64,000 nt of DNA from NCBI GenBank assembly GCA_002420185.1, contig DIHO01000015.1:81488-145487 (forward strand), given 5' to 3'. The position numbers and the translations under genes are program-made. The DNA comes from Opitutales bacterium UBA5694 (GTDB taxonomy: Bacteria > Verrucomicrobiota > Verrucomicrobiia > Opitutales > Opitutaceae). Shown in pieces: positions 1 to 9,399 of this stretch; positions within the stretch are counted from its first letter, which is position 1, and each line of letters begins with the position of its first letter. A model generated the notes under the pieces. It worked only from the letters and a program-made list of their open reading frames with translations. It was not told the DNA's origin and did no database searches.

Positions 1-110
1 TGGATGATCCGGTCCCTATCAACCTGAAAAGGCGTTCGGTAGTCATCTGGTCTCTTCCCTCCAGTGAGTGGTTCAAAATCGTAATCGGAATAGAAGGAGT
101 TTTTCGACAT
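1..110 (-). CDS. dGTPase-like HD phosphohydrolase, N-terminal fragment (runs off window)
   Basis: Only the first 36 codons lie in the window. The start ATG (108-110 on the minus strand) follows AAGGAA at a good ribosome-binding distance. The fragment starts MSKNSFYSDYDF and contains RTPFQVDRDRIIH, which matches the conserved N-terminal RTxFQxDRDRIIHSxAFRRL region of deoxyguanosinetriphosphate triphosphohydrolase-like proteins. These hydrolyse dNTPs to deoxynucleosides and triphosphate in the cytoplasm. It lies 117 bp downstream of glyA on the same strand and may be co-transcribed. The metal-binding HD residues are outside the window, so activity cannot be judged. Confidence 0.72.
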   Translation of the reverse strand, partial: MSKNSFYSDYDFEPLTGGKRPDDYRTPFQVDRDRII

Positions 111-227
111 TTCCTTAAGTGAAGACTCCGTACTCGTAGGACCTAGTCACCAATCTCCGTGACAAAAAGTAAGCTCAATTTCGAAGCCATTAACATTATA
201 CTTTGTCGTGCCTATCCTTCTCACTTG

Positions 228-1757
228 CTATAGCGAAAATTGGCTTTTCAGGAATTCGACATCCAATTCTGGATACAATACGAATCGGTCTAGAAGGCTT
301 TGCACACGAGCTCTTCCCTCCTCAACAACAGTTTCAGGTATATCGTATTTCACTTTGCTGGGCTGACCTGCATTCTTACCCTTAGTGAGTATTTTTGGCG
401 TAGTGCTTGAGAGTATGAGCTTAAAAATCGAAGCTATCTCCTTCATCTCCTCTGCTCCCATTCCCAATGATGTAATCGCGGGGGAACCAACTCGCAATCC
501 ACTCGTGTAGTGGGGGCCATTGGGATCGAAAGGTAATGAGTTCCGGTTCAAAGTAACGCCACATTCACGAACGGCAGCTTCCGCCTGTCGTCCGTTGAGA
601 CCGAACGGAGTCACGTCGATCAGCAGGAGGTGATTGTCGGTTCCACCCGTGCAGATCTTGAAACCTTCGTCGATCATGGCGTCCGCTATAGCTCGGGAAT
701 TATTCACGACGTTATGTGCGTATTCTTTAAACTCAATCTCGTTTGCTTCCTTAAAAGCAACTGCTTTGGCAGCCATCACGTGCGGCAGCGGTCCGCCAAT
801 CACCAGAGGACACCCTTTATCAATATACTCAGCAAACTCCTTTTTACAAAGGATCACTCCACCACGGGGGCCTCGGAGTGTCTTGTGTGTGGTCGTTGTG
901 ACTACATCAGCAAACGGCATCGGATTGTAGTCGCCCTCGAAAACACCCCCAGCAACCAGTCCTGAGAAGTGGGCCATGTCAACCAACAGAACTGCTCCCA
1001 CCTTATCAGCGATTTCCTTCATCCGACGGAAATCTACCTTTCTGGGATAGGCACTATAACCCGCTAACAGGATCAATGGCTTGATCTCCAGTGCCTGAGC
1101 TTCCAGCTCATCGTAGTCGAGCAATCCGGTCTCCTTGCTGACCGAATAGTTATACGCATCGAAAAACTGGGCGGAAATGTTAAATCGATAACCGTGAGTC
1201 AAGTGGCCTCCGGAGTAATAATCCAGTCCGAGCATTTTCTGATTACCCATCGCCGCACGCACCTTGTTCCAATCCTCCCGGGACATTTTGGAAGCGTTGG
1301 TTTCACCCATTTCCTCGATAAGAGGTGTACCGACTCTAGCCTGCAGGATGGCCCAAAAAGCGATTAGGTTCGCATCCGCCCCCGAGTGAGGCTGCACATA
1401 AGCGTGCTCCGCATCAAATAGCCGGCAAGCTTGCTCACAGGCTTCGCTCTCGATCGCATCAATGTTTTCGCAACCCGCGTAGTACCGAGCCCCAGCGAAT
1501 CCTTCCGCGTACTTGTCCGTAAGCAAATTGCCCATGGCCGCTTGAGTATTCAGCGTGGTAAAATTCTCGGATGCAATGAGCTTGAGATTGCTGCGTTGAT
1601 CTTGGAGCTCTTTCACAATCAATGCGGCGATCGGTGCGTTTACCGAGGCGATTTGTTGCAGGTTTGCAACATAGCTCAGCATGGCGGGATTCACTTGATC
1701 CGGCGAGCGGGACGAAAGATACTCACAGACGGGTGACGTCGTAGTCAGATTAGACAT
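228..1757 (-). CDS. glyA: Serine hydroxymethyltransferase, long PVC-type form
   Basis: PLP enzyme interconverting serine plus tetrahydrofolate with glycine plus 5,10-methylene-THF; cytoplasmic one-carbon metabolism. The substrate and PLP region 'LIASENFTT' is at about residue 60. DMAHFSG (D260, H263) and VVTTTTHKTLRGPRGG with the PLP lysine at about K292 are intact. At 509 residues it is clearly longer than the usual 415-430. The extra length comes from an N-terminal extension of about 30 residues, an insertion of about 35 residues near 142-176, and a longer C-terminal part. Long SHMTs of this kind are known from Chlamydia and Planctomycetes, so this fits a PVC-phylum host. The function is not in doubt; only the role of the inserts is unknown. 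Confidence 0.96.
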   Translation of the reverse strand: MSNLTTTSPVCEYLSSRSPDQVNPAMLSYVANLQQIASVNAPIAALIVKELQDQRSNLKLIASENFTTLNTQAAMGNLLTDKYAEGFAGARYYAGCENIDAIESEACEQACRLFDAEHAYVQPHSGADANLIAFWAILQARVGTPLIEEMGETNASKMSREDWNKVRAAMGNQKMLGLDYYSGGHLTHGYRFNISAQFFDAYNYSVSKETGLLDYDELEAQALEIKPLILLAGYSAYPRKVDFRRMKEIADKVGAVLLVDMAHFSGLVAGGVFEGDYNPMPFADVVTTTTHKTLRGPRGGVILCKKEFAEYIDKGCPLVIGGPLPHVMAAKAVAFKEANEIEFKEYAHNVVNNSRAIADAMIDEGFKICTGGTDNHLLLIDVTPFGLNGRQAEAAVRECGVTLNRNSLPFDPNGPHYTSGLRVGSPAITSLGMGAEEMKEIASIFKLILSSTTPKILTKGKNAGQPSKVKYDIPETVVEEGRARVQSLLDRFVLYPELDVEFLKSQFSL

Positions 1758-1966
1758 GATGGAAGCATTTATAGTTTCATACAGTGGCTCTACCCAGGCG
1801 CTCGATAGAACCGCGAAGCTTCCCAGCGGTCAATCCCGCCTTACTCGCCAGTCGCAAAAAAATAGGACCTATCGATTGCAAAACCAGCAGTGGAAGTCAA
1901 CCCATAGATAAACAATGGCCACGATACCTTTCCAATCCAGACACACTTTGAAGCAAAAACGATAGG

Positions 1967-3360
1967 TCAAACGGTAACAAAAGGACATCGATTCCCCCAC
2001 TCAAGACCTAAGACTTTCCGCTCGGTGATGGGCCACCACTGGGCGATCTTGTGGGCCAGCCGAACTACGAGTTTCGGATTCGATGTGGCTAGATTGTTCC
2101 TCTCGTGGGGGTCGATATTCACGTCAAACAATAGAGGCGCTGTCTCATCGGGAGGATTTTTCATGCTTCCCGATTGGCCGTCATCCCGAAGCAAGAATTT
2201 CCAATCATATTCACTTGCCCAACGATAGAGAAGAGAATCTTAGGGCTTGTGTAAGTTTGCAATATCGCGAGCTCGAGCTTCGCCAAATATCATGTCGCGA
2301 CGGATCTTCTTTCCACTTTCGATTCCGGGTAGCAAATTTATACCCGGCCAGATATTTGGAACCTCAACACCAGCGGTCGCGAGGATCGTATATGAAATAT
2401 CAATACTCATACACATTTCAGGACGATCGGTCGATTCAATGCGACCCTGCCATTAAAACAGGATCGGTGTATGCGTCCCCATCTCATTAGGGCTGCGTTC
2501 GGAATGAGCCGCGTATCCATTCCTATCTGTACTCTGAATCCAACCATTGTCACACAAGTAAACGACCAGTGCGTTTTCGTGAAGCTCCTCAGCTTCCAAC
2601 TTCTCAAGAAGTTGCCCAGAAGTCTTATCAAACCACTCGCACATTGCATAATACTTGGCGACAAAATACCCTAGAACCATCGCTTTGTAATTCTCGAACA
2701 AGTGCGCCGGTGGCCTGTGGGGGTGTGCGGCAAAAACGGAGCGTACCAACCGAAGAATGGTTTTTTCTTTTCAACTGGCTCATCGATAGGGTCGAAAACC
2801 AGCTCCATTCCGTCGCGGCCAATTGTCAGGCCCACATCTCCTTGACGACCTCTTGGCTTGCGAAAGCACGCAGTCATACCATGCGTAAAACCACCCAGCT
2901 GGTAAAAATCCGCCCACCATTTACCGCTCTGGTGGCTCAGGTAGCCCGCTTCGCTCAACAGGTCGGGAACGCTCGACAGGTCATCAATGTGGGAAATAAT
3001 CAGCTCTCGGGAATTCTTACCCGTTTCCCTCGCTTGTCTGGCATTGGCTTCGGTTCCCGCTCGGTTGTTTCCCAACGCTCAATGTTGCTGCGTATACAGC
3101 CCAGTTAATAGACTCATCAAAGACGGCCAACAAAGGGCGGTGGAAACATAGCCTCGCCGGAACGCCGCGCTCTTGCCCGCCAACCGATCAATGTGGGGCG
3201 TGCCAATTCGTTAGTACCCCATGAAACTGTAGTACGTCCATGTCTTGTCGTCAGACAGGATCAGCACAATGTTTGGCTTTCCAGCAGCCGCGGCTTCGAC
3301 GGATCAAGCAGAATCAACAATCACGAATGGGTGGGCTAGAAGTAAGAATAAACGCATCAT
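1967..3360 (-). pseudogene. Decayed arylsulfatase-family gene
   Basis: On the minus strand a sulfatase can be read from ATG at 3360 through a signal-peptide-like start, 'KPNIVLILSDD' (normal metal-binding N-terminus), 'GTPHIDRLAGKSA', 'GLYTQQH', 'SEAGYLSHQSGKWW', 'YAPFLPHTP', 'VVYLCDNGW' and a C-terminal 'DPHERNNLA' block. The frame is broken by stops at 3304-3306 (TGA), 3211-3213 (TAA), 3079-3081 (TGA), 2453-2455 (TAA) and 2240-2242 (TAA), plus one frameshift near 2720. The formylglycine motif C-x-P-S-R reads C-W-P-S-L, so the catalytic arginine is also gone. Such multiple lesions cannot be sequencing error. Its parent was a secreted sulfatase similar to those kept elsewhere in this window. 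Confidence 0.9.
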
Positions 3361-3622
3361 GAGAAATAACTATCCAAACTGACATCTCGAAGACCAATGA
3401 TTAACCAACCAATGCCAATTTGGCACTAAGTTTAGCACCGATCGTACTAGCAGATTAGGGACTCATCATGGATAATGATTCCTACGATCCTGAATCCACA
3501 ACCAGTTTTGCGACTGCATCGACAGCTTGCGTTGGAAGCACCAGTACCCATCATCTCCTGGCCGTCAAATTTTTCTAGTGACGATATGCTACCGTTTCAC
3601 TTTCAAGAGCTAAAAAACCTTT

Positions 3623-6600
3623 ATGACGACTCGAACATCTGCACCCGCGTTCCAACGATTCAAAATGGCAACGACGATCAGTATCACACTGCTGGCTGTT
3701 TCCGCGTTCGCCCAGGAAAGCTTCGAATCCCTTTTCGACGGCAAAGACCTTTCCGGATGGAAAGGACAAAGTGGTCTCTGGAAAGTCGAAGACGGAGCAA
3801 TCGTCGGCTCCACACATGGAGTCACCTTGGACGCCAACACGTTTCTCATCTGGCAGGGAGAAGACGTCGGCAATTTCCACTTAAAGGCAACGCTCAAACT
3901 CGTCGGGGAAAACAACTCCGGCATCATGTATCGAGCTCAAGCTATCGAAGGCGTGGCCTATGGGCTATCTGGAAATCAGCTCGATATTCACCCCAAGCCA
4001 GAGTATCTTGGCATGTTCTACAGCGAGAAAACCGGCAGGGGTATCGTTGCCACTCGTGGGCAGAAAGTCCTTGTTACCAAGGCAGTGGATGAAAAAGGAA
4101 AATCCAAACCGCAGATTACCGGTGATTTAGGCATGGAACCCAAATTCAGAGTCGACGATTGGAATGAATACGAAGTGCTGGCAGTAGGTGCCCGTGTGAT
4201 TCATAAATTAAATGGAGTGGTAACTGTAGATGTGGTCGACCGTTTTCCGGATATACCTCGCAAAGGCGCGATAGGAATTCAACTACACCGTGGCCCTCCA
4301 ATGGTTACCTACACAAAAGACATCCAACTAAAGCGCTTGAATGGGAAAGCGGGCCGTGAGGCTATTGAGGCGTTTGTGGCTAAGCCCAAGGAATTTGAAG
4401 AAGGAGCGGTCATTAATGAAAATCGGGCGACGCCACGCGACCGCATAACAGTCAAAGAAGGTTTCGAGGTCGAGCTGCTCTATTCCGTTCCGGGCGAGAC
4501 TCAAGGCTCCTGGGTCAATCTTTGCCTCGACAATAAGGGCCGAATCATTGCCAGCGACCAATACGGCGCCCTATATCGTTTTCCGGTTCCCGCCCCCGGC
4601 CAAAAACTTAACCCTGAAGACGTGGAAAAGGTCCCTGCCAAAATTGAAGCGGTTAACGGAATGCTATGGGCTTTCGACGCTCTCTACGTAGGGGTTAATG
4701 AATACCGCGATCCCACCAAGTCCGGTCTCTACCGCCTCACCGATTCTGACGGGGACGACATGCTAGACAAGGTCGAGCTGCTACGCCAAATTTCCGCACG
4801 TGGAGACCACGGCGTCCATGCCATTCAGCTCTCCCCGAATGGTGAGTCGCTATTTCTGATAACGGGCAATAACACCGAGCCAACCGAATGGATCTCTTCT
4901 CGGGTAAATACGAATTGGGGGGAAGACCACCTACTTCCCCGAATGCCCGATGGCCGAGGACACAACCGCGACCGCCTGGCTCCTGCGGGAATCATCTACC
5001 AAGTATCTCCCGATGGTAAGGACTTCGAAATCTACTCTCACGGCTACCGCAATATTTTCGATGCTGACTTTAACGCCGAGGGAGAGCTCTTTACCTACGA
5101 CGCGGACATGGAGTACGACTTTAACACCCCATGGTACCGCCCTACTCGCGTTCTCCACACTGTGAGCGGCTCAGACTATGGCTGGCGTAATGGAACGGGC
5201 AAGTGGCCCGAATGGTACGTCGACAGCTTACCTGCTACCATTAATATCGGTCCCGGTTCACCCACGGGTGTGGCCTTTGGTTACGGAGCTAAGTTTCCAG
5301 CCAGGTATCAAAATGCTCTATACATTCTTGATTGGAGTTGGGGTAAGATCTACAGCGTCCACCTACGTCCAGACGGTTCCAGCTATAAGGGCGAGAAAGA
5401 GAACTTTATTTCCGGTGCCCCGCTTCCCGTTACCGACATTGTTATCAATCCAAGTGACGGCGCAATGTATTTCACTATTGGGGGCCGCAAAGTTCAGTCG
5501 GGGATCTATCGCGTTACTTACATCGGTGATGAAGACACTTCCCCCTCTATCGTGAAAAACAGCGGAAAGAAAGCCAGAAAATTGCGCCATAGTCTTGAGG
5601 TTTTTCATGGATTTGTGGATTCAAGGGCCATCAATAAGTCGTGGAAGTATTTGAATCATGAGGACCCATTCATTCGTTCTGCCGCTCGAATTGCCATAGA
5701 AAGCCAGCCTTCCAAAAGCTGGGCCAACCGCGCCCTTAAAGAGAAAATTCCCGAACGCCGCATATCGGCGTTGCTCGCGCTCGCTCGTGCAACAGGAATT
5801 GATCGCTTTCACCGAAAGGAAGGCGATCCACCTGTCAACAAGACTATAGGCAATAACATTATCAATGCTCTCCTAGACATTGACTTCGAGGATCTCGACG
5901 AAACAGGACGGCGTGCTTTGGTTCGAACCTATCAAGTAGTGTTCAACCGATTTGGAGCTCCCAACCCTGAACTGGCCCTGAGAGCAACCGTTCAACTGGA
6001 CGCTCAGTTCCCAGCGGAAACGATTGAGATGAACCAGCTCCTTTGCGAGACGCTCGTTTATCTGCAGGCCCCCACCGTCGCTCGAAAGGCGATCGAGCTG
6101 CTAAAGCAAGCTCCGACTCAGGAGGAGCAGCTCGAGTATGCTCGGTCGCTTCGCATGTTAAAGGCGGGATGGAACAATCAACTCCGCACGGACTACATCG
6201 AGTGGTTTCTCAACGCAGCGAACTACCGTGGTGGTGCGTCCTTCGAAATCTTCATCGAGAACATTCGCAAGGAGGCGATGGCAACTCTAACCGACAAAGA
6301 ACGCAGTGATCTTGCGGCCGTTCTCTCGCGAAAGTCTGAAAGGAAGTCACCCACCGAAGCCCTCACAGCCAATTTTATGAAGGGTCGGACTTACGTTAAA
6401 ACCTGGACGATGGACGACCTTGCCGCAGAAGCGAATTTGAGCATGGCAAACCGCAATTTTGAAAGAGGCCGTACTATGTTCGCTGGAACCGGCTGCTACT
6501 CCTGCCACAGATTCCAGAATGCCGGTGGCTCCACGGGACCTGACCTTACTGGCTCCGGTGGACGGTACTCTCCAAGCGACTTTCTCGACCAGATCATCAA

Positions 6601-6898
6601 TCCTAGCAAGGAGATCAATGAGCAATTCGTTCCGATCGCCGTGGAGATGCTCAATGGCGGGACTCACTACGGAGTGGTCGTCAATCTAAAGGCCGACAGA
6701 GTTACGATAAACACGGATCTCACCAATCCCAACCAGCGTACCAACATTGACCGAAAGCAAATCAAGAGCCTCGAACCTTCGCCGGTATCGCCTATGCCCC
6801 CTGGGCTCATCAATATGCTGACCAAGGAAGAGATCTTCGACCTTACCGCCTACGTCCTCAGTGGAGGGAATCCGGACGACAAACGGTTCTCGAACTGA
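3623..6898 (+). CDS. Secreted DUF1080 / PVC-type membrane-bound dehydrogenase / cytochrome c fusion
   Basis: A 1091-residue exported protein. The signal peptide has a basic n-region before residue 14 and a hydrophobic stretch ending at SAFAQ near residue 31; the 3623 start is preferred because it supplies the basic residues. Residues about 36-245 are a DUF1080 (3-keto-disaccharide hydrolase / laminin-G-like) domain beginning LFDGKDLSGW. Residues about 270-650 are a beta-propeller of the PVC 'membrane-bound dehydrogenase' type (ITVKEGFEVELLYSV..., repeated DSDGDD and YRNIFDADF motifs). A helical HEAT-like segment follows. A C-terminal cytochrome c domain has CYSCH near residue 957 and a STGPDLTG motif. 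The family is widespread in Planctomycetes and Verrucomicrobia and is probably periplasmic, coupling oxidation of a sugar-like substrate to a haem. The substrate is unknown. Confidence 0.88.
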   Translation: MTTRTSAPAFQRFKMATTISITLLAVSAFAQESFESLFDGKDLSGWKGQSGLWKVEDGAIVGSTHGVTLDANTFLIWQGEDVGNFHLKATLKLVGENNSGIMYRAQAIEGVAYGLSGNQLDIHPKPEYLGMFYSEKTGRGIVATRGQKVLVTKAVDEKGKSKPQITGDLGMEPKFRVDDWNEYEVLAVGARVIHKLNGVVTVDVVDRFPDIPRKGAIGIQLHRGPPMVTYTKDIQLKRLNGKAGREAIEAFVAKPKEFEEGAVINENRATPRDRITVKEGFEVELLYSVPGETQGSWVNLCLDNKGRIIASDQYGALYRFPVPAPGQKLNPEDVEKVPAKIEAVNGMLWAFDALYVGVNEYRDPTKSGLYRLTDSDGDDMLDKVELLRQISARGDHGVHAIQLSPNGESLFLITGNNTEPTEWISSRVNTNWGEDHLLPRMPDGRGHNRDRLAPAGIIYQVSPDGKDFEIYSHGYRNIFDADFNAEGELFTYDADMEYDFNTPWYRPTRVLHTVSGSDYGWRNGTGKWPEWYVDSLPATINIGPGSPTGVAFGYGAKFPARYQNALYILDWSWGKIYSVHLRPDGSSYKGEKENFISGAPLPVTDIVINPSDGAMYFTIGGRKVQSGIYRVTYIGDEDTSPSIVKNSGKKARKLRHSLEVFHGFVDSRAINKSWKYLNHEDPFIRSAARIAIESQPSKSWANRALKEKIPERRISALLALARATGIDRFHRKEGDPPVNKTIGNNIINALLDIDFEDLDETGRRALVRTYQVVFNRFGAPNPELALRATVQLDAQFPAETIEMNQLLCETLVYLQAPTVARKAIELLKQAPTQEEQLEYARSLRMLKAGWNNQLRTDYIEWFLNAANYRGGASFEIFIENIRKEAMATLTDKERSDLAAVLSRKSERKSPTEALTANFMKGRTYVKTWTMDDLAAEANLSMANRNFERGRTMFAGTGCYSCHRFQNAGGSTGPDLTGSGGRYSPSDFLDQIINPSKEINEQFVPIAVEMLNGGTHYGVVVNLKADRVTINTDLTNPNQRTNIDRKQIKSLEPSPVSPMPPGLINMLTKEEIFDLTAYVLSGGNPDDKRFSN

Positions 6899-6924
6899 GC
6901 AACTCGGACAAACATTTTGTTGTT

Positions 6925-6952
6925 GGCGGGCAATCTCTGATTACCCACTACC
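6925..6952 (+). repeat. Hairpin-type short dispersed repeat, copy 1
   Basis: The sequence just after the stop of the cytochrome fusion gene matches the clean hairpin at 35986-36010 and its flank, with about five mismatches in 27 bases. The inner AATC/GATT pairing is kept and the outer GC stem is degenerate. No T-tract follows, so a simple terminator is not supported. Confidence 0.4.
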
Positions 6953-7040
6953 CATTTTGTCCCATCTCGTTCCGATGACTTGCTAGTTTTTTGAGGCGAA
7001 TTCGTTGTGTATTGCTAAAGTAACAACTCAATCTACCCCG

Positions 7041-7842
7041 ATGAAATTTCACTACTCCCTTCTTTCGTTGGCCATTCGGACTCGTTCAACCTTTTGAGCT
7101 TTGGTGATCGCTAAGTATCGTAATGAAGAATATTCTGAAACTGGTATTGAAAACGAGAACGTCATTGTTCGAATCAATAATCGCCTAGAAACAATCAAGG
7201 CGGAGCGGATTTCCGTAGTTGATGATGCCGCCAACCAAAAACTTGCTGTGGTTGCAGAAATGGACGACCTCCTCGTCTATCTAAAATCTAATGAAACTCG
7301 CAGTCTCATAGTTGAGGCGGATATCGAAGTATCCGCAGACTTAAGTGACCGTTTTCTCGTTATAGTTTCCGGGTCCAGCAATGATGTGGGCAATGTTATT
7401 CGGTCTTTACCCTACCAACTCGCCAACCAATCGTCAAAAGTCTCTTTCACGATCAAAACAAGCAACCTTACCAATGTTGAGCACTATCGTTTTGCCTTTT
7501 TACCGAAGGAAAATCGAACTGATATGTTCCCTGACCCTTTTAGACAAGCCTGCGTCAGCAAAAACCCACAACGATCAGAGCGGTAATCTTGAGGGCAATT
7601 CTTGGATGCGTGAATTCCGTAGAATATTTGCAAAAGACTTTGGATCCAGAATGAACAGCTGTCCCCGCACCCTGGATAAGATTAGCGGCCTCGAAATGGA
7701 CGATGAACCGCGGTTATCCTGTAGTTACATAGAAATAACCGCGATCCCTTTTTATGAACAACCAAAAAGTTGTTCACTTAAAGGTCTTTTGAGTTGGGGC
7801 AGTATCATTAGCTGTGCAATCTATCATTATGCTTATTTTTGA
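7041..7842 (+). pseudogene. Possible decayed gene for a small exported protein of unknown family
   Basis: ATG at 7041 opens a short hydrophobic start (MKFHYSLLSLAI...) that hits TGA at 7095. The same frame then stays open from 7098 to 7586 with protein-like composition, for example ISVVDDAANQ and LPYQLANQSSKVSFTIKTSN. Near 7540 a second frame takes over and runs to 7842. This pattern suggests one gene with a premature stop and a frameshift, but no domain is recognised, so it could also be two chance open frames. The stretch 6953-7040 and the sequence after 7842 hold nothing else I can support. Confidence 0.3.
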
Positions 7843-8042
7843 CTCAAATATGCCGATTTATTTTTGTTCAAGCATCATATATAGCCCGAATATTTACAAT
7901 GAACAATTTTTGAACTCTGTAAGAAGGTAGGATTGGCCCTGTTTTCCTTGCTCAGGCCAGACCAAACCCGTGTTTTCTGCTGTGTGAACTACTTCACAAG
8001 TTATCTAATACCTAGTTCGGTCTCTTTAAACTGTTCAAGACA

Positions 8043-8207
8043 ATGAGAAAAACACTTAGCACAATTTCAATCGGTGTAAGCATTGCACGGCTCTCAGTCA
8101 GCATCGAGGCCGCCGAGCTTACGATCCAAGCGTCCATCGATGCATTTCAGTCAACTACGGGCTTATTTCCTGAGGTCGAAACTGTCCTATCACCCTTACC
8201 TGGTTAA
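8043..8207 (+). CDS. Small ORF with weak signal-peptide-like start, unknown
   Basis: ATG at 8043 starts a 54-codon frame (MRKTLSTISIGVSIARLSVS...). The basic start and hydrophobic run followed by SIEAAEL resemble an export signal and its cleavage region. The body contains SIDAFQSTTGLFPEVETV. After the TAA the adjacent frame stays open to about 8330, so this may be the front of a longer gene cut by a frameshift. No family is recognised. It lies in the gene-poor stretch upstream of the lipid operon, and no clear ribosome-binding site is seen. Confidence 0.25.
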   Translation: MRKTLSTISIGVSIARLSVSIEAAELTIQASIDAFQSTTGLFPEVETVLSPLPG

Positions 8208-8457
8208 CCGAATCCGCAGCCGGGCGCCGCAAACCTCTCGAAGTAGGCAGGCCTCTAATTGTTTCGGACCAAACCTCCCTTCAGGTCGCTAGAATTACGA
8301 ACGTTCCCAATTTACTACACCACCACTTTTCATAATCGGGATTTAACCCATACCCCTCGACTGGACCTAACATGGGATATTGACGAACCTTTCTTTCCGT
8401 TAACATTCTATAGACAAAACAACTAAAACCTAACGATAATATTCATAATCAACTAAA

Positions 8458-9399
8458 ATGAATCTTCAAACTGAAAATCCTTACTTCGAAATAGGTGCCG
8501 TATCCAAAATCACTGGACTATCTCCCAACACCCTAAGGACTTGGGAACGTCGAAAATTTATTGAAGCTGGGTTTCGCTCCCCCACGGGACGTCGGCGGTA
8601 TTCCCAAGAGCAGGTGGAACAACTCGCACTGATGAAACGCCTGACGAACATGGGCGACTCGATCAGTTCCATCGCAAAACTTAATTTGTCCGAGCTTAGA
8701 AGCCGAGTACTGGAGTACGAAACTCGTCACACCGAGGCTCGGACCAAACGATCCTCATCTGACAAAACCAAAGTTCTCCCCATCGGGAATATCGCTAAAA
8801 CTTGGTCCGGCAACCTACCGAGCCAGTTCCTCATAGCAGAAAAAGATGAAGAGCACCCAGACATCCTCATGGTGGATCTCGACGTCTCCGCAATTGAGTG
8901 CCGACGACGAGTCAGCGTCGCAGCTATCGAATATCCAGACGTTCCAATGGCCTTAGTATATGACTACGCGCCAAGTGAACTATTAAGACAGTTTTCCAAG
9001 GAAGGCCGGTTTCTCATTCGAATACCCTGCTCTCCTGAGCTCTTGACGCACTATCTCAACGCTGCTCTCGCCAATGCGACGCACCAGGCAGATCCCACCG
9101 CTCAATCAGAAATTTCTCTAAACTCAGCACCTCGTCTTTTCACAGACAAACAACTGGCTACCATCGCCGCTTCAAATCCAAACATCAAATGCGAGTGCCC
9201 ACACCATACCTCTGCCCTCGTTGCCAGTCTCGCCTCATTCGAAAACTACTGCCGACGTTGCGAGATCGAGTCTCCCACCGACAAGGAGGTCCACGAATAC
9301 CTAGGAACGGAAATTGGGAAAGCGAGGGCAATCGTTGAAGACGCTCTCCTGTACCTGTGCCAGAAAGATAATCTCATCATCCCTCCCGACACGCCGTGA
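8458..9399 (+). CDS. MerR-family transcriptional regulator of the lipid-modification operon (LitR/CarH-like architecture)
   Basis: Residues about 10-78 form a MerR winged helix (YFEIGAVSKITGLSPNTLRTWERR, then SPTGRRRYSQEQVEQL). Residues about 120-215 look like a Rossmann-type sensor (ILMVDLDVS...). The tail holds the Cys/His-rich motif KCECPHH near residue 243 and a helical end. The layout resembles CarH/LitR regulators, but I see no cobalamin-binding E/D-x-H-x-x-G motif, so light or B12 sensing should not be assumed. Regulators of this kind accompany FAD-oxidase / DUF1365 / CFA-synthase clusters in other bacteria. Its stop overlaps the GTG start of the next gene (GTGA), so it is likely co-transcribed and may regulate itself. 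Confidence 0.82.
   Translation: MNLQTENPYFEIGAVSKITGLSPNTLRTWERRKFIEAGFRSPTGRRRYSQEQVEQLALMKRLTNMGDSISSIAKLNLSELRSRVLEYETRHTEARTKRSSSDKTKVLPIGNIAKTWSGNLPSQFLIAEKDEEHPDILMVDLDVSAIECRRRVSVAAIEYPDVPMALVYDYAPSELLRQFSKEGRFLIRIPCSPELLTHYLNAALANATHQADPTAQSEISLNSAPRLFTDKQLATIAASNPNIKCECPHHTSALVASLASFENYCRRCEIESPTDKEVHEYLGTEIGKARAIVEDALLYLCQKDNLIIPPDTP

Noticed and set aside
3475..4092. 205-codon plus-strand frame overlapping the start of the cytochrome fusion gene
   Set aside because: Its second half is an out-of-frame shadow of the signal peptide and DUF1080 domain, which are clearly read in the other frame.
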